A DNA stretch of 64,000 nucleotides, taken from contig CM040087.1 in the NCBI GenBank assembly GCA_022496805.1, forward strand, positions 11,854,001 through 11,918,000. The letters are read 5' to 3'. Source of the DNA: Pohlia nutans (lineage: Eukaryota; Streptophyta; Bryopsida; Bryales; Mniaceae). Positions 47,101-64,000 of this stretch are shown in pieces (within the stretch, counting starts at the first letter, position 1; each line of letters opens with the position of its first letter). Position numbers and translations under genes: made by a program. Under the pieces are notes generated by a model. That model did no database searches, was not told where the DNA came from, and saw only the letters and a list, made by a program, of their open reading frames with translations.

Positions 47101-50100
47101 TTGATTAGTTAGAGAACGTTATTTTTCATAAGTTCTGGAGGTTCAAATGGTATGGAAGGCTTTTGAACAATCTTGGTTAACACTTTTTGGAAGGCGAAAG
47201 TTAGATAGTGATCTGAAGGCGGTCTCCTACATTGGTGTACAGGCAAAATTGCAAATATTCAGCATCTCAAAGGTGTTGGAAGTGCGAACTGACCATGAAG
47301 ATGTCCGGACTAGAGTCGACAGCCTGCTGGAGGATGAGAAGCGATGGATAGACTCGATGGTCGTCAATTTTGAAGCATTGTTGTCAGAGTTGAAGGCCAG
47401 TGAGGTACATCCAGAAATAGTGGATAAGTATGAAGAGAATCGGAGTCCTCCTCAGGAGGAAATTCCTTTGCCAGCAGCGGAACCATCTGGAACAGTTGAT
47501 TCAGAGGACAATTCTTTGCCAGCAGTTGAACCTTCTGGAACAGTTGATTCGGAGCAAAATTCTTTGCCAGGAGCTGAACCGTCTAGTACAATTGATTCAG
47601 AGGACAATTTTGAGCCTGCAGCTGAACCGTCTGGAACTGTTGATTTGGAGGAGAACGTTTTGCCAGCAGCTGAACTTTCTAGAGCCGTTGATTTGGAGGA
47701 GCCACATACGAATGAAGATACGATGGAACTGGAAAGGACAGCACTATCTCAAGACCAAAATGCACCGGAGTTAGTTTATGCCGAAAGTTCACCTAGTCCA
47801 GACATTTCCGTCATGGTTTCATCAGTTCAGCCTGAGATCACAGCAGGAGCTCATCCAGTTGCTGACAACAATGAGAACATAACTAGTGAGGTACAGATCT
47901 GCAGTACGATAGTAAATCCAAAACTGGAAGCATCTGATTTTGATTGGTCAATGCCCTTCAGAATATTCTGCTCTTTGACAATCTTTAACCTGATTAACGG
48001 CTGTAGGAGGAGCCTTGTTCTGCGGTGGTGACGCTGAGCAGGAGGGCTACAGATATGGATGAAGATGATCGAAAGGCCTTGGCCCAAGCATTGCATGAAA
48101 AGGTGATTTACCACTATGTTTTTGCTCTCCTTATATAAGGATTTCATTTACTATGCTATTGATCGTTTGTTGTGTGAATTCCTGTCATTTAAAGAAATAG
48201 TTTGGAGAGTGAACCTCCATGCGAAACTAGCAGGTGTATATTCCAACGATGTTAAAGCTTCAAGCAGTTCTGTCGAATGTATGGTTTGTCCTATTTGTAC
48301 TCAAAGACAGTCAGAAGATGAACATATGCGCGGTAGAACGATAGAATGCGAGTTTTCATTAAAGTATTCCTTGATTCGTTTGTTCTGCAGGTGGAAGCCC
48401 TGTTACTCCTTTCGCAACAAGAAGAGAGATACTACTTGGAGTCTAAAACTATACAAGGTCTTGAGTTCCAGATCAAAGATTTGAATGAGAAGATATCTCA
48501 GGTAGCACACTTACTGGTGGCAGTTATACTTGGGTTCATCACAGCATCCAAGCTTTACTATTTCCTAGATTGTTTCATCCTAGAACCTGTAGTGACTTGG
48601 ACAAAGACTATTCCTGCTTTTGTGAAACCTCCACATACGAGCAACAGTCTTGAACTTCATCTGTTGATTGCAGGTGACAAGTGAGAAAGTATCAGCTTTG
48701 ATGGAAGTCGCACAGCTCCGACATGATTGCCAGCGCTTGGAAGAACGTGAAAAGTGGGTATATCAACCGAGAGCTTATGCGCAAGCTAATTTATTACTCG
48801 CTGGAAAGAAACTGTTGATAATTGACCCATTTACAGATGATGAGCTGACTGATCCGCTCTTTTAAAGTGAACAGTACGCGTTTCAGCAAAAACCATCCTA
48901 ATAATGAAACTCTAATAAAAAGTGTATGAAAGTACTTACTGCAGTATCAATAATCCTCAGCATGCGCTTTGGTCTGTGCAGAGAGCTCATTCGCAGGCTA
49001 CAGCTGCACCGCAGTACCAATGCTGGTGGGCGATTGCTGCCAGCCTGTTGGTCAGAAGCCAATGTTGGACAAGAAAAGCCACATGCGGTGACTCAGAAGC
49101 AAATTGTCGTACCAAAACCCATTACAACTAGTGGCTATCTCAAAAGTTGGTTACGAGGACTCGACATGTCTGGTCCAGTAGGTTTGAAAGCTGCATCCGA
49201 GCCAACAAAGCAGAGCGTTGGCACCAGTGCAAGCAAAAGCATAGAAACAGAAGCGCCTGTTGATGTAGCCAAGTAAGTGGTCTACAGTTTGAATTTATCT
49301 GCTGCATGATGTATAGTTGTCCTTACATCGCCGACATCACTCAAACCCATTCCTGTGGCTTTCAGCTGTTTTAAGTGGTTTCCATTACCTTATTCCGTTT
49401 TCGTTTATTTGGTTTTGCCCCCATTTTCAAGAGGATTCCAATGCATTAAAGTATTCTATTTGGATAGTGTATATTAGTTATGAAATGTTGAAGTTTGAAG
49501 TAGTAGGATCTCAGTCACGAGCCTAGACTACCGTGAATATTGCATCTACAATGTGTCTCATGGAGTTATCGTGAAGTTGATCTCATTTCTTTTAAGTCAT
49601 CTGTTTGGATAACACTCGCATTATTTAGGGGTGACTTCACAACCCACAGGAAAGGGACCCCCATGCAATTCAGTTCCCTACCTTATCAAGGTGTGTATGA
49701 TGTCCATTGGTCTAAAGAGTCAAAATTTGCATTAATTGACTCAGGTTAAGAGTGGAGAATGCCGCGCTTCAGGAGCGAGTAGCTGGGGTGCAACGTCTCA
49801 CAGATTCTGTGCATCGGCTTCGGATGACACTTCTCAAAGTAAAGATTTTACTTTCAATTTCTTTTTTAACCTTTGCAAACCCCTCCCAATGATATGTTCT
49901 ACTGTAGAAATCCTAGTTGCATTACAATTGACAGGATTTACATTATATGGGTGTTACAATTGGTAGGGTTTAACAAGGCTAGGCTCTTAACCCCTAAAGG
50001 ACCATAAGGCCACCAGCTGGCTCCTGTTTTTTTCAGTAATTTTGAGTAGGTTTTATGTAGATTGTTTTTTGTTGATTTAAAAAAATTAAATTATTCAACA

Positions 50101-50975
50101 TATGTAATATTCTTCACTAATTCCAGTGATATAGAATTTAGTCCATAACATTCAGTAGCCTTTGTGAGTACTGCCTCCCTCCTATAGAATGATGTGGAAT
50201 ATCCCACATCATTTCATCCCCCCAATGAAATGATGTGGGATATTCCACATCAAATCAGTAGCTATGGGGGCACGTGGCATTAAGCAAGAGCAAGCAACCA
50301 TGGTGCACAGTAATCGAAAGCACTTTCAATCACAATTCAACATTGTTTTTTCATTGTTTATTTGATTGATTCTCAACTCAACTATGTTTTGTCATTCATT
50401 GTTTATTTGATTCAATAGTTCATTCAATTAGAAATCACTGGTCACTCTGTTTATGAAGGTAGATGAAACCAAAAGGCAGTCTCTTTGAAGGCTACTGAAT
50501 GTTATGTCCCATTCAAATTATAATTTTCACAATATTATCGTTTAAACTTGTCATTTTAAAACCATGAATCCTTGGTCCTTTAGGGTTAACGGAGCCTTCC
50601 TTATATAAAGAAGCTTACATTACCTTGTGTGTGCAGGTGTCCACTGATTCAGAGATTCAACAATCAGTGGAATCCTTGCACTCAGCCCTAGAGACCGTAG
50701 ATGGAGTAAGAAGGGAGTCGAATCATCTCCGCATTGCCCTCGGCTGCTCACTTCCTGTAAGTGTAACCCCAGAGTCAAATTTTGAAGTGAGCGACCTGTC
50801 CAGCAGAGAAGACGACGGAGAAGTGCACACAGCGGTGGATGTGGCTACAACTGCAGGTATTGAAATGGTGGAGCTTCTGCTTGCAGCTTGTGAGATGCAA
50901 AAGGGTGGCCTTCAACGCCAGATTGACTTTCTTGCTGTGCAATACACAGACTCAGGTCTCCGTCTTGTAGATTAA
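44195..50975 (+). CDS. Long coiled-coil protein, plant, function unknown
   Basis: Seventeen exons give 858 residues: 44195-44252, 44513-44609, 44992-45100, 45227-45265, 45382-45465, 45627-45688, 46016-46118, 46262-46510, 46732-46791, 47019-47075, 47243-47890, 48007-48102, 48391-48501, 48674-48753, 48982-49272, 49745-49838, 50637-50975. Phase is kept throughout. The N-terminal half is heptad-rich coiled coil (RRIVQLEKERDELQKDIE, LTRENHNLQEELSEAYRLK, LAEENVLLAKERDSR). A long exon 11 encodes five imperfect 16-residue acidic repeats around LPAAEPSGTVDSEDNS. The C-terminal half returns to coiled coil (LRVENAALQERVAGVQRLTD) and ends in GIEMVELLLAACEMQKGG. Unannotated plant proteins share this architecture; I know of no assigned function. 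No membrane segment or signal peptide is evident. Exon 11 might be subdivided further. Confidence 0.86.
47451..47700 (+). repeat. Acidic 16-residue coding repeats
   Basis: Five in-frame units of about 48 bp in exon 11 of the coiled-coil gene, each following the pattern LPAAEPSGTVDSEDN. Units 1 to 3 are the most alike, units 4 and 5 replace SED with LEE. The length being a multiple of three keeps the frame whatever the copy number. Confidence 0.85.
49991..50585. mobile_element. B-family TTAA element with nested H element
   Basis: Ends CCCCTAAAGGACCATAAGG and ATCCTTGGTCCTTTAGGG, TTAA on both sides (49987-49990, 50586-50589). It is interrupted by an H-family element at 50145-50505. In the last intron of the coiled-coil gene, ending about 50 bp before exon 17. 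Confidence 0.85.
50145..50505. mobile_element. H-family MITE, complete, nested
   Basis: A 361-bp element with inverted ends ATAACATTCAGTAGCC and GGCTACTGAATGTTAT. GTCC is directly repeated outside (50141-50144 and 50506-50509), while intact B elements have a single GTCC at this point, so the target duplication is probably 4 bp. Near 50190-50255 two palindromes GATGTGGRATATYCCACATC form a nested hairpin. Confidence 0.82.
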
Positions 50976-53154
50976 AGTTAGAAAGTGTAACTCGTTGTAA
51001 AGGTGTTGTTGAAATAAGTAAAAAATTGGACATGTAGATCAACGCAGAGTGCATTATTAATTATGTCAAATAAGTGTCGCTTCAACGTTCCTCGATGTCA
51101 ATGTAGTATATTTTTCTTTATCAATACAGATACTTTCTACGAGAACCTGAAAATGTCTAGAGAACAACCAAGTATTGAGGATGGAGCGGCACCGAGTGAT
51201 TGTGTCGGCGTTTTTGAAGTCTACATAATTTAGTTTTTGCTATCTGCAATTCAAATTGGCTGCTACAATTGTAGCTTGAGATTTAAATCGGTAATTTCTG
51301 TTAACAAGCAGATACCATCTTCTGTGAAAAACAAGAACTTCTCATGACTCAGTCATGACTGACATACAGCAAGGCCTTTTAGTGCTTTTTAGGCTTTTTA
51401 GAGTCAGGAAAGGTTGCCATTGATTACCATTGGTGCAAGGTAGGGTTGGCGCAAAATTTGTGCTGAATGTTTAAAATAAAATAAAAATATTGAAGTTTCA
51501 GCTCTTTAAAAAATGAAACTTTGGTCATAATAAAGCGTTACATCAAGGATATATGGAAGTGAATTACATTTTTTAAATGAGGTTGGAATTATGAGGTCAA
51601 ATGTACATGAGGGTGGAATTAATATATGGATGGTAATGTATGTCTACCTCAGTTCCAACAATAGAGTTATCTGTAAAGTCAAGCAAACAATTTCCACGAG
51701 GAAAAACAAGGCAGAATTGGTTTTTTAGCTTAAAAGGCGGTAAGATTGAGTTTCGGCTCCATTTTCTTCAACCAATCACAATGCAGTGTGTTGTTAGAGA
51801 GATTTGAACCCAAACCTTGCTTTAGTTCCCACGGATGAATCTCCACGTTTCATAAATATGAGTCATGTGGGGAGTGGCCTTGTGCTTTATACAAAATGTG
51901 ATATAGTAGACATACCCATAACAACCTCGACCTCGTGTAATTAACAAATGTTTACTATTTGAAACTTTCTACAAATGAACACTTAGCATAACAATGAAAA
52001 CAAGCAGCTATACTACGAGGATTTGACCGGAATGAGAATGCATTTCAGTGGAATCATAAACGGAATATGTTTGCTACAGTAGTATTTGGCCCAAAAAAAT
52101 AATTGCCCCACAATGCCTCTTCCTTATGGTCAAAGCCAATAAAGGAAGTTTGCTCTACAATATGAGATGGTGTAGATGCATTTAGAATTTTATTATTATT
52201 ATATATTTAGGTAGAAAAGCCCATTGTCATCCCTTTGTTGTTGCACATGATTAAATGTGGGATATACATTTTTTTTTGCAGTACAACAAATTGAAGAATA
52301 TGAGATTCTTTTTTGCAGTTAACTCAATATAAAAAAATAAACAAAGATGTATTTTGGGTGGTCAAAGCAAAAACATATAGCTTCTCATTGTGGATGATAT
52401 ACTTTCTTATTGTAGACTATTTTTGCCCTTTCCAATTGTATTTTAACTCAATTGAGTCCCTATGAAGCTATTATGATTACCCAAAAGCATCATTCTAAAA
52501 AATAAAACAATCAATGCAACTTTGGCCCATGAATGTGGGCTCTTTCAAAACCATGACACTCTTCATTCTATTTAATGTTAGACCCTAAAACAAATTATTG
52601 TGTACCACGACTTGAAGATGTATCTTTTAACTCAAATACATAGCACTACACTCCAATTTTCTTAACATTACTACTACAATGGCATTCCAAAATATATTGC
52701 ACACTTGCCGCACCATCATTGACTATAGGACACTTGCCACACATAAAAACTATTTAATTTTTAACTCTTAAAGGACATGGGGGTGTGAAGGAGGCAACCC
52801 AAAGGAATATAGGACTTGAACACTTCTCTTCCATGCAACTCCTTTTGAACTTGTGGGCACCTTGATCGACGCTTTGAGAGAATCATGTTACATAATTCCA
52901 CTACTTTTTCAATGGAAAAATCCCCACATTTTTTGATGGACTATATCTAAAGATTTTAAATGATTTCTTCAATTATCTTGTCCTTAATTAATACCGTAAA
53001 ACTGTTGCCCAAGGAAGAAATATTAAAAAGATTGAAGAGTAATACTCCTCATATTGTAGTGCTTGGACAACCTTAGTAAGAAATTACATGTGCAATAATG
53101 AAATTATACCATGAAGAAATTTGTTTTAGAATGAAATTCAATAGAATGCTAACA
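50976..53154. other. Intergenic, no gene recognised
   Basis: About 2.2 kb downstream of the coiled-coil gene and including its 3' UTR. It is AT-rich with short frames only. No element termini, RNA genes or regulatory sites were supported. Confidence 0.45.
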
Positions 53155-53158
53155 TTAA

Positions 53159-53698
53159 CCCTTTAGCGCGGCGGCGTCCAGAATCTGGACGCCAGATGAA
53201 TTTCAGCAGCTCGATTTCTGTAGGTACCGGATGTTTTTCATCCATTTTTATTTTTTTTCATTCTTGTGCTAGGTGAATACCATTTGTACGGTATGGATCT
53301 TCCAAATAAGATAATGTGAATTTTAGAATATTTATAAAAGTGATCAATGTCAAGTTTCAATCTTAGTTCAAAAAGAAAGACCTTAAATATGATTTTCCAT
53401 AGTAAGTAGAATCAAATAATGGAAACCATTCCATCTCGTAGTGCATGTCATTCTAATTTCATTACAATATTTAACAAAAAAATTGTGTTAATTTTGGATT
53501 TTTAATTGAATTTCAAGAGAAAACCTTGCAAAATTACTTTTAAAATATTAATAATAAATATGATGAATCCAACCATACAGATGTTATCTACACATTGACA
53601 TTTACAACTTTGTTTTGTACATCAACTCCATTTCCGTTTTTCATCAACCATTTTATAACAAATCTTTGAAAACAGTGTTGAATCGGGACGTTAAAGGG
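53159..53698. mobile_element. G-family TTAA element
   Basis: A 540-bp element starting CCCTTTAGCGCGGCGGCGTCC and ending GAATCGGGACGTTAAAGGG, TTAA on both sides (53155-53158, 53699-53702). Just inside the left end lies the near-palindrome CGTCCAGAATCTGGACG. Confidence 0.78.
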
Positions 53699-53702
53699 TT
53701 AA

Positions 53703-54333
53703 ATAGAATGAAGACCGTAATTTTCACTCCAATACAGACACTTTCTCTGCCGAATGTATGCAGGCAGAAATTTGACTAGTTAAAAATGCAAAACACTATT
53801 GAGAGTGGCAGTAGGGATTGTAATTGAGTACCTGGAAAACAACAGATCTGTCTACCTTATTGCTGAAGTCAACCATTGTAGAAAAAACAGTATTCTTGTT
53901 CATTAGGGAGTACACTGAGCCCAAGGGATCTTAGGGTTGGGCAAAACACCCTCAACTTGAGCAGCCAGTCTTTTCATTTTTTGATTTATGTCTCCAAACC
54001 TCAGTGAGTATCCTGATGCGAGCTCAGATTTCCTTCATCTTTACAAATCAAATCCATTCGACAAGTGAAGAGTTTGATATATCCAAGCGTACCAGGAATG
54101 TTATCCGATTCTCACCAACATGTTGTGAGTGCCGAGAACTACAGCTCAAGAACCCCACACAGCACATCCTTACAGATCCAAAATGGAAGACTCTGATCAA
54201 AATGCACTAAAGTAAAATATGAAGATGAAAGACCTCGAATGAGTATTGACCTCGAATTCCACCCATAGCTACTCAGCACAAGCATCTGTCAATAAAACCT
54301 TAAACGAGCAGTTGAAAGATTTATCGGTCGTAT
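53703..54333. other. 3' flank of the MYST gene
   Basis: Contains the presumed 3' UTR of the minus-strand gene that stops at 54334. The plus-strand frame at 54004-54210 has no recognised homology. No other feature. Confidence 0.4.
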
Positions 54334-61762
<7,429 letters not shown>

Positions 61763-62153
61763 AGCTCTGAAACTGCGACAATTAGGAAGCTCAAACCTCT
61801 CGCAAAACCTCTCACGTCTGGGAAACCCTAGGACCTCGTGTCGTAGATCTTGCACCACGTTCCGTAGATACTGAACAGAAATCTATCTACAGGTAATCAC
61901 CGTATACTGTGGGCCACAGTATTCACAAAACGACGCAGTATTCACAAAACCACATTTATATAATAAGGAAGCTCCACGAGATAAAGAAGCATTTTGGAAG
62001 TTGGAACATTCTCATTTTAAAATGCAACTATTGGCCTTCCAAAAAAATTGATCGATCAAAAATTATGTCAATAGCTGTGTTTGATTGAGAACATTTCAAC
62101 TTCCCGATTGGATTAGTTTGGTCAATGTTCATTGCAAAGAAAGTGAGGGTTCA
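61763..62153. promoter_or_regulatory. 5' flank of the MYST gene
   Basis: Upstream of the MYST start codon; should contain its promoter and 5' UTR. No TATA box or other site was assigned. It ends at the target duplication of the SINE-like element. Confidence 0.4.
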
Positions 62154-62299
62154 GATAGATAGATAAAAACTTCGGACCTCTTTCGAAGGCCGGCGTGAAT
62201 AAAGTGTCTGTTCGTCTTGGAAATGAGTTGATGCCCACTGGACAAAGGGACATTAAAATAAGACTACTCTCCTCTTTTGAGGATAGACACTTTAGTAAC
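62154..62299 (-). mobile_element. SINE-like retroposon copy 3, 11-bp target duplication
   Basis: A 146-bp copy in minus orientation: (GATA)n on the left, CACTTTAGTAAC on the right. Flanked by the direct repeat GTGAGGGTTCA at 62143-62153 and 62300-62310. Matches copies 1 and 2 in full length. Lies about 390 bp upstream of the MYST start. Confidence 0.82.
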
Positions 62300-62310
62300 G
62301 TGAGGGTTCA

Positions 62311-63024
62311 AATGAGTTGCAGGAGTTGCAATATATTCATTAATCCTTAACCAACAGAGTCACATGATTATTCAACTTCTACTATACTTAAATTAAATAA
62401 CTAAATATCATATATTACTATATCTTGCCCATGTAAAATGTTATTTGTTGTAGACCTTATAAAACTTCCAAAATTGTAATTCATATTTACCATATGTATC
62501 TTGCCATATTCACCATATTTACCATCTTCCCATGTTTACTATTTATTGTTTTTTCATATTTACCGTATTTCTCATCTTGTCATGTTTACCATTTTCTTTT
62601 CTTTTCGTATTTAATATAATTACCATATCTATCATATGTAACATACTCTTCTTCCACAATACTATCATGCTTAGAAAAGGAAGTGGGTATGAGGACCATG
62701 AACTAGAGTTCAATTGGTCAAACATTATTCATAATATCCACCATGAATTAGGGTTTTGGAAAAAATTATTCATAATACCCAGCAACTTTTTGTTGAATTG
62801 TAGTCTTCTAGGCCTTAACTATAACTTTAGGGAATCAAGAAGAACTTTATTAAAGATAGAAAGTAAAAAATAAAAGTAAAATCATAGAATAAATTGATAG
62901 TCATTTATGCCATAAGATTGAGATTGGGGAGGTGATGAGAGGCTCTCTTTGGTTGAAGTTTATAATTTATAGTTAGGTGGTTGAGCTCTTGTTAAGCACT
63001 CATGGTTTATGTATATCATGCACT
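62311..63024. other. AT-rich intergenic sequence
   Basis: Contains a run of TTACCATAT-like short repeats around 62480-62640 and low-complexity T-rich frames. No gene or element border was recognised. Confidence 0.45.
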
Positions 63025-63028
63025 TTAA

Positions 63029-63253
63029 CCCTTAAAAGGCTCATGGAGATAGTAGATACTTTGGTGTATTCTTGACATTTGTTGTAAATAGAAAGTTCCA
63101 AATTGAGACCCCAATAGCTTATTAAATTCATGTTGATGTGAATTTTAACTTTACTTTTGATCTTGAATCCATAGGAGGTGTGGAAGCATGCCAAATACAA
63201 TGAAACATTGTTGTATAATATTGGTCGGAAAGGGCTCTTTGGACCTTTAAAGG
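63029..63253. mobile_element. E-family TTAA element
   Basis: Starts CCCTTAAAAGGCTCATGG after TTAA and ends TTTGGACCTTTAAAGG. Its right TTAA (63254-63257) is also the left flank of the following D element. Inverted relative to 25607-25990. Confidence 0.78.
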
Positions 63254-63257
63254 TTAA

Positions 63258-63828
63258 CCTATAGCCCTCTCCAGATTTGGAGAATTGCAAAGATGCATTA
63301 AAAAATGCGACTAACGCATTATTTTGAACTGGATGCATGAATAAAAGTTGTACATTTTGAATTTTAGATTCTACACATACGGTTAGATTTGTGATTACAA
63401 TCACTAATATTTTGTATAAATTTTGAAACGTAAAATTCAAAATTCTTCAGTAATTCGATTACAAATAAGATATTGACAATGTGTAGATGAAATTTGTTCT
63501 GATGGGGGTTGAAATGTAGCACTCTAAATGTTGTGATTTTGGGAGATTTTTTGGTTGCTAAATTCTACGAGTTGACTTTTTGAAGAGCACTTTAAAACTA
63601 TTTTGATCAAAGATTTTAGAAATTTTTGGTGAATCAATGCAATATGAAATGAAGCATAATTTTTTCATAAATCATCTCATTTCTGATCGGATCTCACATG
63701 CATGAAGCTAACTTCTCGTAAAATCTCTGGTAAAAAAAACTTCACACTGCAAAAAGTGCATGATGGATGAGAAAAATTGGAGGAAATTTGTACATCGTCC
63801 AAAAAATGAACGCCCAGGCACTTAGGGG
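63258..63828. mobile_element. D-family TTAA element, sharing TTAA with E element
   Basis: A 571-bp element starting CCTATAGCCCTCTCCAG and ending CAGGCACTTAGGGG with TTAA at 63829-63832. The left end is diverged but the interior (TTGCAAAGATGCATTA, TTACAAATAAGATATTG) is plainly D family. Confidence 0.76.
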
Positions 63829-63832
63829 TTAA

Positions 63833-64000
63833 CAATATCTCATTTCAAATTCATTCCAACAAGTTTTACTGAAAAATATTAAAATCTTGTTTGTATTCAA
63901 GTTTAGAAGGAATTTTTAATTTTAACTTTCAAATTTTATAATTGAATATTGGTGATAGTATTGGTGAATCTAAAGGGGCAAATGGAATATAAAATTCAAA
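63833..64000. other. Window end, nothing recognised
   Basis: AT-rich sequence after the last D element with no feature that I recognise. Confidence 0.4.

Noticed and set aside
62532..62873. 113-codon plus frame near the right end.
   Set aside because: Low-complexity Phe/Ile/Leu composition from T-rich repeats; no homology recognised.

Overview
The window is nuclear DNA of a land plant. Its genes have many short GT-AG introns, two proteins are built like plastid precursors (an alkenal/quinone oxidoreductase and a 6-phosphogluconolactonase), and there is one intact nuclear tRNA-Thr gene. The small-element load looks unlike a typical angiosperm, because many elements are flanked by TTAA and have CCC-starting termini. 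I lean towards a moss, liverwort or lycophyte, but this is a guess.

Eight protein genes can be followed exon by exon, with reading phase kept at every junction. (1) 46-3853, minus: pyridoxal kinase, whose C-terminus lies off the left edge. (2) 5288-7628, plus: plastid-type AOR/ceQORH oxidoreductase. (3) 14084-14554, plus: a small secreted Cys-rich protein. (4) 16004-18913, minus: an Arg/Gly/Pro-rich repeat protein with a duplicated exon. (5) 27414-31991, minus: a complete HARBI1/ALP1-like nuclease gene in five exons with all DDE acids. (6) 38186-40310, minus: 6-phosphogluconolactonase. (7) 44195-50975, plus: an 858-residue coiled-coil protein in 17 exons. (8) 54334-61762, minus: a MYST-family (Tip60/Esa1/HAM type) histone acetyltransferase in 15 exons. 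A broken Harbinger N-terminal fragment lies at 8278-8571 and the tRNA-Thr(AGT) at 35503-35576.

The rest is mostly intergenic and intronic DNA packed with non-autonomous elements. I recognise six Stowaway-like copies (TA target, CTCCCTCCGTCC ends), several unrelated-looking families that share TTAA flanks and CCCCTAAA-like ends (called B to G here, piggyBac-like by target and terminus), a family with a double 20-bp palindrome (H), TA-flanked AAGGTAG elements (I), a 869-bp near-perfect fold-back with Tc1-like ends, a hAT-like element with 8-bp target duplications, and a 145-bp SINE-like retroposon in three copies, two of them with clear 11- and 16-bp target duplications. Elements are nested in each other and placed back to back on single TTAA sites, so their relative ages can be read.

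The genes do not form a pathway cluster. PDXK and AOR are divergent over about 1.4 kb. The 21.5-25.6 kb stretch is a strongly AT-rich island with one unexplained 179-codon frame. The features judged most worth following up are the TTAA/CCC element families, the SINE-like family, the possible exitron inside the MYST domain and the intact HARBI1-like gene.
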